A DNA stretch of 64,000 bases from Cryobacterium sp. PH31-L1 (GCF_030063145.1 NZ_JASISM010000004.1:124001-188000); one strand, 5' to 3'. Positions 31,534-40,671 are shown, numbered from the stretch's first letter. Numbers and translations are program-made. The notes: generated by a model not told the origin, from the sequence alone.

Positions 31534-33804
31534 TCAGCCGAGAGCGCGCTTGATCTCGGCCAGAAGCGCCTGCCGGTTGAAGTCAGGCTTGTTCATCGCC
31601 ACCACGGGCTGAGCCGGATCGCTGTCGATGGTGTCCTGCTCCTCATCGGTGATCTGCTCCGACGACATGACCAGAACCGGAATGTGCTGGGTGCTCTCGT
31701 GCTCCTGCAAAGCACGAACAATTCTGAATCCACCGAGGTGCTCCATCATGAGATTGATCAAAATAAGGTCGGGCGCGAGCTTGAGCGCATCCGCTATTGC
31801 AGCGGTGCCGGTTGCGGAGGATTCGACCCGATAGGCCGGCTCCTCCAGGTAGGACGTCACCTGATCGACGGTTTCGCTGTCTTCGTCAACTATGAGGATG
31901 CACCGGGTGTGAGAACGGTCGGGACGCAGTCCGAGCAGGGTGAGGGAATTCTGCAGTTCGACCCGTTGCAGCGGTTTCTCCAGCACGGCCGCCGCGCCGC
32001 GACTCAGTGCCAGGCTCATATCGGTTAGACCGGCGATGACGACCACCGGGATGGAAGCCAGATTCGGAGAGTCGTGCAGTTTCATCAGGAATTTCCAGCC
32101 GTCCATTCCCGGAAGCTGCACGTCGAGGGTGATCAGGCTGAGCGGCACCCGGCGGGCAAGATCTAGTGCCTCTTCACCGCTCGGCGCCCCAATCACCCGG
32201 AAACCTTCGGCCTCGAGCAGCAGCCGAACAAGTTTGGCTGATTTCGGGTCGTCTTCGACGACAAGGGCCGTGGAGTGACCGCTTGGCACAGCCAGGCCAG
32301 CGACGGCTTCGGCGAGGCTCTGAAGGTCCACGTTGGAATCGGCATTGGCGGCTGCGATGAGTTCCTTACTCGCATGCTGCAGCAGGGAATCCCCGTTCTC
32401 ATCGAGCGGTTCCAGCGGGGCCAACTCCGCAGATTCGTCATCGTGATTTTCGACAGTGGAAGGGATCGGACTGGTGGGGGTCGCAACCTCCCTCTCGATA
32501 ATGGGTGCGATACGGCGCGGCAGCCAGAAGGTGAATGCGGCGCCTTCTCCGAACGTGGAGTCGACACCGAGGGTGCCGTTCTGAAGCTCCACCAATAGTT
32601 TCACCAAGGCAAGCCCCACGCCACCTCCCGCGGAGGGCCACTCAGGATCGGATCCTCGGTGTCCCAACGGCAGAAACACGGTGCGAAGGTCTTCGGCTGC
32701 AATGCCTACTCCCAGGTCCGTTACCCGAAACTCTAGGAACTCGATGAATTCGCTCTCGGCCAGTTCAAACATCCAACTGGGTCGTGAGCCAACATACGTG
32801 CCCACATCGTGACGACTCACTACACGTGCCTGCACGGTAACAGTGCCGCCGGGGCTCGCGATTACGGCGTTGGAGAGCAGAATAGCAATGATCTTCTCGA
32901 CGTTAGCTGAATCGAGTGCCCACGATCCCACGTCACTTGCCACGTCGATCTGCACGTTCACCGGGGGCTTATCTGGCCGATTCAATGCGGCGGCACACGA
33001 CGCCAAAATTCCCTGAACATTGACGTCCTGATACTTGAATTCCACAATTCCGGTCTCGATTGTAGACATGCCCAACACGTTGTGCAGCAGCGACAGTAGA
33101 TACTCGCCCTCAGCTTGAATACTCCTAATTCGATCCTGCTGTGCTGCGCTCAGTTCGCCGACGATGCCCGCAATCAGGACTTCCGCTGACGAAACGATGC
33201 TCTGCAACGGGGTCAAAATTTCTACCCTGGCGCGTTTGATGTATGCGGCACGAGAGATATTGGTCTGTTCCATCTTAAAGTTCTTCTCCAGCAACGCCCG
33301 TTCAAATCGTTTGCTCTCGGTGACATCGCGAGCTGCCAGAAAAACACCCTGCACGATGCGCTCACGATTGCGCAAGGTGGACCCGTTGTACGAGACGACG
33401 GTTTCCGTGCCGTCGAACGACCGCACGGTTAGCTCATAATCGCTTAATCTGTCTTCCCTTATGACGCGGGCGATTGCTGAGTCGGCGCGCGCCGGATTCG
33501 TGAAGAAATTGCGGCAGGGAGCACCAATGAGTTCATCCCGACTGCGACCGGTCAGGTCGACCATCTGTTGGTTGACGTCGGTGATGACGCCCCTGGTGTC
33601 GGTGGTCATCAGCGAGTCAATATTGGACTCGATCAGCGAACGCGTGTAGAACTGCTGGTCATGCAAGCGACGGTTGAGCACTTCAATCGACAACGATGAA
33701 ACCGCATCATCGACACTCTGGCGGTTGCTCCCCTGTGCCGCGTCTGATCGAGAATCGTCTGCGACCCTGTAATCGGCGTTGTCGGCCGGGTCAAAACTAC
33801 TCAT
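31534..33804 (-). CDS. Hybrid PAS-HATPase-REC-REC protein lacking the phospho-His
   Basis: 756 aa, soluble. PAS at about residues 38-165, linker, dimerisation region, HATPase at about 265-430, an acidic linker, REC1 at about 511-625 and REC2 at about 634-755. The H-box position is Val194 (R-V-E-I-L-T-P-L-Q), so autophosphorylation in the normal way is not expected; Asn312, DLGVG (363-367) and GGGVG (393-397) keep an ATP site. REC1 has the acceptor Asp561 (TLDVQLPGMDG) and Lys610. REC2 has Asn684 in place of Asp (LINLMMEHLGG) but keeps Lys739. Probably cotranscribed with the 441-aa paralogue 58 bp downstream. Confidence 0.85.
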   Translation of the reverse strand: MSSFDPADNADYRVADDSRSDAAQGSNRQSVDDAVSSLSIEVLNRRLHDQQFYTRSLIESNIDSLMTTDTRGVITDVNQQMVDLTGRSRDELIGAPCRNFFTNPARADSAIARVIREDRLSDYELTVRSFDGTETVVSYNGSTLRNRERIVQGVFLAARDVTESKRFERALLEKNFKMEQTNISRAAYIKRARVEILTPLQSIVSSAEVLIAGIVGELSAAQQDRIRSIQAEGEYLLSLLHNVLGMSTIETGIVEFKYQDVNVQGILASCAAALNRPDKPPVNVQIDVASDVGSWALDSANVEKIIAILLSNAVIASPGGTVTVQARVVSRHDVGTYVGSRPSWMFELAESEFIEFLEFRVTDLGVGIAAEDLRTVFLPLGHRGSDPEWPSAGGGVGLALVKLLVELQNGTLGVDSTFGEGAAFTFWLPRRIAPIIEREVATPTSPIPSTVENHDDESAELAPLEPLDENGDSLLQHASKELIAAANADSNVDLQSLAEAVAGLAVPSGHSTALVVEDDPKSAKLVRLLLEAEGFRVIGAPSGEEALDLARRVPLSLITLDVQLPGMDGWKFLMKLHDSPNLASIPVVVIAGLTDMSLALSRGAAAVLEKPLQRVELQNSLTLLGLRPDRSHTRCILIVDEDSETVDQVTSYLEEPAYRVESSATGTAAIADALKLAPDLILINLMMEHLGGFRIVRALQEHESTQHIPVLVMSSEQITDEEQDTIDSDPAQPVVAMNKPDFNRQALLAEIKRALG

Positions 33805-34106
33805 GGAACTCTCCGATGGGACTTTGGTGCATGGAACTTCAACTCGGATTCCATCCAGCCTTCGGGTGCATCGGTGGAAAACGCAAAACTAATCGGCTCG
33901 GACTTCCCGCCACAATCAGGGAAAAAGAAAGATCCTCACTATCAGGTATAGCACGAAGGCTTCCCTGTGCCGCAATCAAGTTCATCGGGATGTCAGTTGC
34001 TGCGTCGGACCGGGGCGGCAGCATCCGTTCTCCATCCTGTTGTAACAAAAACAACGGGCCGCACCCCGAAGGATGCGACCCGATGTTTCAGTGTGAAAAT
34101 GTCGTG
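33805..34106. other. Spacer between the hybrid sensor gene and rpsA
   Basis: 302 bp. The right part holds the rpsA terminator (34045-34081). The part next to 33804 holds the ribosome site (CGGAGAGTTCC before the ATG), closely similar to that of the 441-aa paralogue (CGGAGAATTCC). I see no other gene; the promoter of the sensor pair should lie here, but no clear -10/-35 pair is visible. Confidence 0.5.
34045..34081 (-). terminator. Intrinsic terminator of rpsA
   Basis: On the minus strand GGGTCGCA pairs with TGCGGCCC (one G-T pair) around a ten-base loop, followed by GTTGTTTTTG. It lies 25 bp after the rpsA stop. Confidence 0.85.
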
Positions 34107-35561
34107 CTAGTTGCCGCCGGAGAGCTTCTCGCGGAGTGCCGCGAGAGCTTCGTCGTCGGCGAGCGTGCCGGCGCCAGCCGACTCGCTCGAGAAAGCTGAA
34201 CCGGCCGGTGCGACGTCGCTGGGGGCAGCGATCTCGTCGTTCGCGGTCGAAACCTGCTTCTTGTGGGCTTCCCAGCGAGCCTGGGCGGCAGCGTAGTCCT
34301 GCTCCCACTTTTCGCGCTGCTCGTCGAAGCCTTCGCGCCACTCGTTGGTCTCGGAGTCGAAACCTTCGGGGTACTTGTACTGGCCCTTGTCGTCGTACTC
34401 GGTGAGCATTCCGTAGAGGGCCGGGTCGAACTCGGTTCCGTCGGGGTCGACGCCGTCGTTGGCCTGCTTGAGGCTGAGCGAGATGCGGCGACGCTCGAGG
34501 TCGATGTCGATGACCTTGACGAAGACCTCGTCGCCGACCGAGACAACCTGCTCGGCGAGCTCAACGTGCTTGCCGGACAGCTCGCTGATGTGTACGAGTC
34601 CCTCGATGCCCTCGGCAACGCGAACGAACGCGCCGAAAGGAACGAGCTTGGTGACCTTACCCGGTGCAACCTGGCCGATGGCGTGGGTGCGGGCGAATAC
34701 CTGCCACGGGTCTTCCTGCGTTGCCTTGAGCGACAGGGAGACACGCTCGCGGTCGAGGTCAACTTCGAGGATCTCGACGGTGACTTCCTGGCCAACTTCA
34801 ACGACCTCGCTGGCGTGCTCAATGTGCTTCCAGCTGAGCTCGGAAACGTGAACCAGACCATCGACGCCGCCGAGGTCGACGAACGCGCCGAAGTTGACGA
34901 TCGAGGAGACGACGCCCTTGCGGACCTGTCCCTTCTGGAGGTTGTTGAGGAACGTGGTGCGGCTCTCGCTCTGCGTCTGCTCGAGCAGGGCGCGACGCGA
35001 CAGCACAACGTTGTTGCGGTTCTTGTCGAGCTCGAGGATCTTCGCTTCGATTTCCTGGCCCAGGTACGGGGTCAGGTCGCGAACGCGACGAAGTTCGATG
35101 AGCGATGCCGGCAGGAAGCCGCGCAGGCCGATGTCGACGATGAGTCCACCCTTGACGACCTCGATGACCGAACCGGTGACAACACCGTCGGACTCCTTGA
35201 TCTTTTCAACGTCGCCCCATGCACGCTCGTACTGAGCGCGCTTCTTGGAGAGAATGAGGCGGCCTTCTTTGTCTTCCTTCTGAAGAACGAGGGCCTCGAC
35301 CAGGTCGCCGACCTTGACAACCTCGGAGGGGTCGACGTCGTGCTTGATGGAAAGTTCGCGGGAGGGAATGACGCCCTCAGTCTTGTACCCAACGTCGAGG
35401 AGAACCTCGTCGCGGTCGATCTTCACTACGGTGCCCTCGATGAGGTCTCCGTCGTTGAAGAATTTCAGAGTCTTTTCGACCGCGGCAAGAAAGTCTTCAG
35501 CAGATCCAATGTCGTTGATGGCGACCTGCTTGGGTGCCCGTTCGGTCGTTGCGATTGTCAT
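34107..35561 (-). CDS. rpsA: 30S ribosomal protein S1
   Basis: A 484-aa ribosomal protein with four S1 RNA-binding domains, helping mRNA loading on the 30S subunit. Domain starts: FNDGDLIEGTVVKIDRDEV (about residue 35), DGVVTGSVIEVVKGG (about 120), KGQVRKGVVSSIVNFGAF (about 205) and IGQVAPGKVTKLVPFGAF (about 290). The last 100 residues are acidic and low-complexity, as in other actinobacterial S1. ATG 35561 is chosen over upstream in-frame codons: it gives the family start MTIATTERAPKQVA and has TGGAG about ten bases before it. Confidence 0.96.
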   Translation of the reverse strand: MTIATTERAPKQVAINDIGSAEDFLAAVEKTLKFFNDGDLIEGTVVKIDRDEVLLDVGYKTEGVIPSRELSIKHDVDPSEVVKVGDLVEALVLQKEDKEGRLILSKKRAQYERAWGDVEKIKESDGVVTGSVIEVVKGGLIVDIGLRGFLPASLIELRRVRDLTPYLGQEIEAKILELDKNRNNVVLSRRALLEQTQSESRTTFLNNLQKGQVRKGVVSSIVNFGAFVDLGGVDGLVHVSELSWKHIEHASEVVEVGQEVTVEILEVDLDRERVSLSLKATQEDPWQVFARTHAIGQVAPGKVTKLVPFGAFVRVAEGIEGLVHISELSGKHVELAEQVVSVGDEVFVKVIDIDLERRRISLSLKQANDGVDPDGTEFDPALYGMLTEYDDKGQYKYPEGFDSETNEWREGFDEQREKWEQDYAAAQARWEAHKKQVSTANDEIAAPSDVAPAGSAFSSESAGAGTLADDEALAALREKLSGGN

Positions 35562-35768
35562 GTAGTAGTTGCTCCAGGATGGACATAGTCGGGCCACACG
35601 CAAAAAGTCGTTCAGGTGTTTTAGTTGTTCCGCGGTAGAGAAAACCCGGGGAACGTTCCGCGCATGGCAGCGGATAGAGTGCCACAAATGTGACACTTTA
35701 TCTTAGCTACCAGACTCCCCCGCAGGCAACTTGACCAGACTTCTCGTCTGCCTACTCCAGCGGATGCC
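35562..35768 (-). promoter_or_regulatory. rpsA leader and promoter region
   Basis: On the minus strand TTGCCT (35724-35729) and TAAGAT (35700-35705) are 18 bp apart, each matching four of six consensus bases, which makes a plausible sigma-70-type promoter for rpsA. Its predicted start site falls in a near-palindrome at 35678-35697. Further down the leader is GGAACGTTCC (35650-35659). Confidence 0.5.
35678..35697. promoter_or_regulatory. Near-palindrome over the putative rpsA start site
   Basis: AGTGCCACA-AA-TGTGACACT is symmetric except for one pair. Its place just after the proposed -10 fits an operator. It resembles Crp/GlxR-type half sites (TGTGA) but not their spacing. Confidence 0.4.
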
Positions 35769-37445
35769 CTACTTCAGCAGCGCCGACCGCAGGGTATCGA
35801 GACCCACGCCACCTAAATCGAGGGCAGTACGGTGGAATTCCTTGATCGAGAATGCATCCCCCTGGCGCTTCTGAGCGGCATCGCGCAGTTGCTCCCAGAT
35901 GCGCTGGCCGACCTTGTAGGACGGCGCCTGGCCCGGCCAGCCGAGATAGCGATTAACCTCGAACTTGACGAAGCTTTCGTTCATGTTCACGTTCTGACCG
36001 AGAAATTCGAAGGCGTAGTCTGCGGTCCAGGGGCCGGAACCGTCGGGCAGGGTCTTGCCCAGGTGCACACCGATGTCGAGCACGACGCGAGCGGCGCGCA
36101 TCCGCTGGCCGTCAAGCATGCCGAGGCGGTCGGCCGGGTCGTCGAGGTAGCCGAGCTGTTCCATGAGTCGTTCCGCATAGAGGGCCCAGCCCTCGGCATG
36201 ACCGCTCGTGCCAGCGAGCTGCCGGCGCCAGGTGTTGAGCTTGGCCCGGTTGTAGACGGCCTGGCCGATCTGCAGGTGGTGACCGGGGACACCCTCGTGG
36301 TAAACGGTGGTGAGCTCGCGCCAGGTGTCGAATTCGGTCACACCCACCGGCACCGACCACCACATTCGCCCGGGCCGGGAGAAATCGTCGGTGGGTCCGG
36401 TGTAGTAGATGCCGCCTTCCTGGGTGGGGGCGATCATGCACTCGATGGTCTTGATCTCGTCGGGGATGTCGAACTGGGTTTCGGCGAGGTCGGCGACCGC
36501 CTTGTCGCTGGTGCGCTGCATCCACTCCTGCAGGGCCTGGGTACCGTGCAGCTTGCGGCTCGGGTCGGTGTCGAGGTAGGCGATGGCTTCGAGCACGCTC
36601 GCGCCGGGTTTGATCTGATCGGCGACTTTCTCTTGCTCGTCGACCATGCGGGCGAGTTCTTCGATGCCCCACTCGTAGGTTTCGTCGAGGTCGATGGTGG
36701 CGCCGAGAAAGCGGCGGGAGGCGAGGGTGTACAGCTCGCGGCCGATCGCGTCCTCGTCGGTGGCTTTGCCCTCAAGTTCGTCGCGGAAGAAGGTTGCCAG
36801 TTTGTCGTAGGCGGTTGCCGAGCGGCGGGCGCCGAGGCCGAGGTCCTTGGCGAGGGAAGCGGGAAGGGTGCCGCTATCGAGCGACGCGTTCGCTGAGAAT
36901 TCGGCAAAGAAGCCGTCATTGGCGGCGTGGCGCTGAGCCTGCGCGAGCACCTCGCGCACCTGGCGGCGTGCGGGGGTCACCCCACGCTCGATGCCGAGGC
37001 GAAGGGTCTCGATGTACCCGTCGATGGCGGCCGGGAGGTTGCCCAACCGGCTTGAGATGTTGGCCCAGTCGTCGACGGTCTTGGTGGGCATGAGGTCGAA
37101 GATTTCGCGAATCTCCTGGGCCGGCGAAGCGATGACGTTGAGGTCGCGCAGTTCCAACTGGGCGTCTGAACTCTCGACACTGAGCGACAACTCGCTCCGC
37201 AGGTCGATCTTGGTGACCTCGTCGATGCTGTCAACCGGGCGGGCGGCATCCAGTTGGGCGATTGTCTTCTTGGCCTCGGCGACGAAGCGTTCGTGGCCAG
37301 CCGGTGAGTAGTCACCGTAGCGGCCATCACCCTCGGTGCGGCCGATGTAGGTACCCACCGTTGGGTCAAGGTCGACGAGGGAGTCCACCCACTCTTCGGC
37401 GATCTGGTCGATGGCCGTGGGAGTGCGCTGGATGTCATTTGTCAT
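35769..37445 (-). CDS. DUF885 family (putative zinc peptidase-like) protein
   Basis: A 558-aa cytosolic protein of the DUF885 family. The zinc-binding style motif VYHEGVPGHHLQIGQA (HExxxxHH type, about residues 380-395) and the downstream SGHAEGWALYAERLM block are typical. DUF885 proteins are thought to be metallo-carboxypeptidase-like, but most have no tested substrate. No signal peptide. It stands alone between rpsA and polA on the same strand, with 70-200 bp spacers. Confidence 0.9.
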   Translation of the reverse strand: MTNDIQRTPTAIDQIAEEWVDSLVDLDPTVGTYIGRTEGDGRYGDYSPAGHERFVAEAKKTIAQLDAARPVDSIDEVTKIDLRSELSLSVESSDAQLELRDLNVIASPAQEIREIFDLMPTKTVDDWANISSRLGNLPAAIDGYIETLRLGIERGVTPARRQVREVLAQAQRHAANDGFFAEFSANASLDSGTLPASLAKDLGLGARRSATAYDKLATFFRDELEGKATDEDAIGRELYTLASRRFLGATIDLDETYEWGIEELARMVDEQEKVADQIKPGASVLEAIAYLDTDPSRKLHGTQALQEWMQRTSDKAVADLAETQFDIPDEIKTIECMIAPTQEGGIYYTGPTDDFSRPGRMWWSVPVGVTEFDTWRELTTVYHEGVPGHHLQIGQAVYNRAKLNTWRRQLAGTSGHAEGWALYAERLMEQLGYLDDPADRLGMLDGQRMRAARVVLDIGVHLGKTLPDGSGPWTADYAFEFLGQNVNMNESFVKFEVNRYLGWPGQAPSYKVGQRIWEQLRDAAQKRQGDAFSIKEFHRTALDLGGVGLDTLRSALLK

Positions 37446-37519
37446 GCATCGAGCCTAGAACACGAGAGTTCTATCTGAACCCCCCAATTGAGGAAACTGG
37501 CCGGTCAAGCGCCAGCGAA

Positions 37520-40192
37520 CTAGTGGGCGGCGGCGTCCCAGTTGGTTCCACGGCCGACTTGAACCGTCAGCGGAACGAGCAGATCTGCGGCAGATTCCAT
37601 GTTGTGGGTGACCACCTGGCTCAGGGAATCCCATTCGCCGGGGGCGACGTCGAAGATCAATTCGTCGTGCACTTGCAGCAGCATGCGTGAGTCCATCGAC
37701 GCATCCGTCAGGTCGGCGGCGATACCGTTCATGGCAATCTTCATGATGTCGGCTGCCGAACCCTGGATGGGAGCGTTGAGCGCCGCTCGTTCAGCGTTGT
37801 CGCGTAGTACCCGTTTCGGGCTGGCCAGGTCGGGGAACGGGCGGCGACGCCCGAAAATGGTCTCGGTGTATCCGTCGACCTTGGCCTGCTCGACCACGTT
37901 GCGCAGGTAGTCGCGCACCGCACCGAACCGCTCGAAGTAGTCCGTCATAAGCTGCTTGGCCTCTTTAGTGTCGATCCGAAGCTGCTTAGACAGGCCGAAG
38001 GCGCTGAGGCCGTAGGCGAGCCCGTAGCTCATCGCCTTGACCTTGCTGCGCATTTCGCCGGACACGTCGGCGGGGTCCACGCCGAAGATTCGCGCACCGA
38101 CGAAGCGGTGCAGGTCTTCGCCAGCGTTGAAGGCCTCGATCAGGCCGGCATCTTCGGACAGGTGTGCCATGATGCGCATCTCGATCTGCGAGTAGTCGGC
38201 GGTCAGCAGGCTCTCGCTGCCCTGACCCGCCTGGAAGGCGGCGCGGATGCGTCGCCCCTCCTCGGTGCGCACCGGAATATTCTGCAGGTTCGGGTCGTTC
38301 GACGAGATCCGGCCGGTGGTGGTACCGATCTGCACGTAGGTGGTGTGGATACGGCCGGTCGTGTCGATGGCTTTGTCGAGGGTCTCCACAATCTGACGCA
38401 GCTTGGTGGCGTCGCGGTGCTTCAGCAGCAGGTCGAGGAACGGATGCGGGTTGCTGGCCTGCAGATCGGCGAGGGCGCCGGCATCCGTTGAGTAGCCGGT
38501 CTTGTTGGCGCGTGTCTTGGGCATCTCCAACTGCGTGAACAGCACGTCCTGCAGCTGCTTGGGCGAGCCGAGGTTCACCTCCCGGCCGATTTCGGCGTAG
38601 GCGGCGGTGGCGAGGCTCGCCGTGCTGGCGCCGAGCTCGGCGGACAGCTCGGCGAGCTCGTCGTGCGAAACGGTAACTCCGGCCAGTTCCATGTCGGCCA
38701 GAGCCAGCAGGGTGGGCAGTTCGATGTCGAGCAGCAGTTTCAGCGAACCCGGGTCCAGGGCCTTCTCGACGGCGGCGAAGACACGCAGCGTGAACCACGC
38801 TTGGGCTGGCGCCCCGGCCTGCTGGGTACTATCGGGCACGAGCTGGTTGGGGTCGGCGATGGGCAGGGTTTCGTCGAGGTAGCGCGACACGAGGTCGGCC
38901 AGGGTCTTGTCCGGCCCACCCGGGCGAATGAGCCAGGCACCGACCAGCGTGTCGAAGGCCAGGCCGCTGAACGGTAGACCGCTGCGGCGCAGTGCCTTCA
39001 CCTGGTGTTTGGCATCGTTCATGATCTTCGGCGCGTCGCTCGCGAGCCACGCCTCGAGCGGGGCGTAGTCCTTGCGGCCCGGCTGCCAGGGCAGGTTGAT
39101 GGTTTCCGTCGGACTGGCCAAACCGAAACCGATCGGCTTGCCGTCCTGCACCTCGACAGTGAGGCCTAGTCCGGCCGGGTGGGCCGCGATCACCCGGTCG
39201 AGCCAGGACTGCAGTTCTTCGTCGAGGAGGTCCTGCGCGATGGGGGCCTGCACCGCGGGTATCTCGTCGATGACGGCCACGGCTGCTTCAACGGCTGGGT
39301 CTTCGCCGGCGAGCTTGAGTACCCGGTCAAGCAGGGTCTTGAATTCGAGGCGGGTGAAGATGTCCCGCACCGCGTCGGTGTCCATGGCGCCGCGTTCGAG
39401 CGCCGCGACGGCCATCGGAAGCTCCAGGTCGGTGACCAAGCGGTTTAGCCGGCGGTTGCGAATCGCGTTCTCTTTCTGCTCGCGCAGGTTGTTTCCGACG
39501 ACGCCCTTGATCTCCTCAGCGTGTTCCAGGATGCCGTCGAGGCTACCATAGAGGCCCAGCCACTTCACCGCGGTCTTCTCCCCGACCTTGCTGATGCCGA
39601 TCAGGTTGTCGCTGGTTTCGCCGACGAGAGCGGCCACATCGGGGTACTGCTCGGGTTCGATGCCGTAGCGTTCGCGCACCCGGGCCGGGTCGTAGCGGGT
39701 GAGGGCTGACACGCCCTGGCTGGAGGGGTAGAGCAGGGTGACGGTTTCGTTGACCAACTGGATGGCATCCCGATCGCCGGAGACGACGAGCACGTTGTAG
39801 CCGGCCGCTGTGCCTTGGACTGAGAGGGTGGCGAGAATATCGTCGGCCTCGAAGTCCTCCTTGGTGATGGTGGTGATGTTCATCGCGGCGAGGGCTTCCT
39901 GCAAAAGCGGGATCTGCCCGAGGAACTCCGGCGGCGTCGCATTGCGGGTCCCCTTGTACTCGGGGTATTCCCTGGTGCGAAAGGAGGCGCGGGAGATGTC
40001 GAACGCAACCGCGAGGTGGGTTGGCTTCTCGTTGCGCAGCAAGCTGAGCAGCATAGAGAGAAAGCCATGGATGGCGTTCGTATGCTGACCGGCGTGGGTC
40101 TGGAAACTATCCACTGGCAGGGCGAAGAACGCCCGGAATGCCAGGGAATGGCCGTCGATGATCATCAGGGTAGGCTTTTCGGAGTCCAACAC
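37520..40192 (-). CDS. polA: DNA polymerase I
   Basis: An 890-aa repair and Okazaki-fragment polymerase. The N-terminal 5'-3' nuclease (residues 1-300: MIIDGHSLAFRAF, EADDILAT, VVSGDRDAIQLV) and the C-terminal polymerase (motif A LLTADYSQIEMRI, motif B KVKAMSYGLAYGL, motif C LLQVHDELIFDV) are complete. The central 3'-5' exonuclease domain is degenerate: the segments matching Exo I and Exo II (GLTVEVQDGKP, NDAKHQVKAL) lack the metal-binding acids, as in other actinobacterial Pol I, so proofreading is not expected. It has a GTG start. Confidence 0.96.
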   Translation of the reverse strand: MLDSEKPTLMIIDGHSLAFRAFFALPVDSFQTHAGQHTNAIHGFLSMLLSLLRNEKPTHLAVAFDISRASFRTREYPEYKGTRNATPPEFLGQIPLLQEALAAMNITTITKEDFEADDILATLSVQGTAAGYNVLVVSGDRDAIQLVNETVTLLYPSSQGVSALTRYDPARVRERYGIEPEQYPDVAALVGETSDNLIGISKVGEKTAVKWLGLYGSLDGILEHAEEIKGVVGNNLREQKENAIRNRRLNRLVTDLELPMAVAALERGAMDTDAVRDIFTRLEFKTLLDRVLKLAGEDPAVEAAVAVIDEIPAVQAPIAQDLLDEELQSWLDRVIAAHPAGLGLTVEVQDGKPIGFGLASPTETINLPWQPGRKDYAPLEAWLASDAPKIMNDAKHQVKALRRSGLPFSGLAFDTLVGAWLIRPGGPDKTLADLVSRYLDETLPIADPNQLVPDSTQQAGAPAQAWFTLRVFAAVEKALDPGSLKLLLDIELPTLLALADMELAGVTVSHDELAELSAELGASTASLATAAYAEIGREVNLGSPKQLQDVLFTQLEMPKTRANKTGYSTDAGALADLQASNPHPFLDLLLKHRDATKLRQIVETLDKAIDTTGRIHTTYVQIGTTTGRISSNDPNLQNIPVRTEEGRRIRAAFQAGQGSESLLTADYSQIEMRIMAHLSEDAGLIEAFNAGEDLHRFVGARIFGVDPADVSGEMRSKVKAMSYGLAYGLSAFGLSKQLRIDTKEAKQLMTDYFERFGAVRDYLRNVVEQAKVDGYTETIFGRRRPFPDLASPKRVLRDNAERAALNAPIQGSAADIMKIAMNGIAADLTDASMDSRMLLQVHDELIFDVAPGEWDSLSQVVTHNMESAADLLVPLTVQVGRGTNWDAAAH

Positions 40193-40245
40193 TCCCCTAG
40201 CCTACAAGCGTCTTCCCGCGCGGGCTCCCCCGACCAAAGGTGATC

Positions 40246-40671
40246 ATGTTCAACACAACTGACGACGCACTCGCCTGGGTTCAACAGCGGGGTGGCGGAG
40301 ACCTGGCCGACAAGATGGGGCTGGAGTTCACCGAGTTCACGATTGATCGGGCGGTGGCGCGGATGCCGGTGGCCGGCAACACGCAGCCGGCCATGCTCAT
40401 GCACGGCGGCGCCTACGTCGTGCTCGGCGAGTCCCTCGGGTCGATGGCAGCCAATCTGCACGCCGGACCGGGAAAGCTCGCCGTGGGCATTGAGATCAAC
40501 GCCTCGCACAACCGTTCAGCGACATCGGGGTACGTCACCGGGGTGTGCACCCCGATCCACCTAGGCCGCACCCTGACCACCCACGAGATCGTGGTCACCG
40601 ACGATGCCGGCCGGCGCTGCTCGACGATTCGCATCACGAACATCATCAAAGACCTGCCGCCGCGGGGTTAG
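40246..40671 (+). CDS. PaaI-type hotdog-fold thioesterase
   Basis: A 141-aa acyl-CoA thioesterase-like protein of the PaaI/YbdB group. Seen are the MPVAGNTQPAMLMHGGAYVVLGES strand-helix block (cited in parts: MPVAGNTQP, LMHGGA, LGES) and the CTPIHLGRTLTTHEI/V strands of the hotdog core. ATG 40246 has AAAGG five bases upstream; GTG 40240 is an alternative. It is transcribed away from polA and its stop overlaps that of the convergent nuclease-helicase gene by four bases. Substrate unknown; menaquinone-pathway DHNA-CoA hydrolysis is one option. Confidence 0.88.
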   Translation: MFNTTDDALAWVQQRGGGDLADKMGLEFTEFTIDRAVARMPVAGNTQPAMLMHGGAYVVLGESLGSMAANLHAGPGKLAVGIEINASHNRSATSGYVTGVCTPIHLGRTLTTHEIVVTDDAGRRCSTIRITNIIKDLPPRG

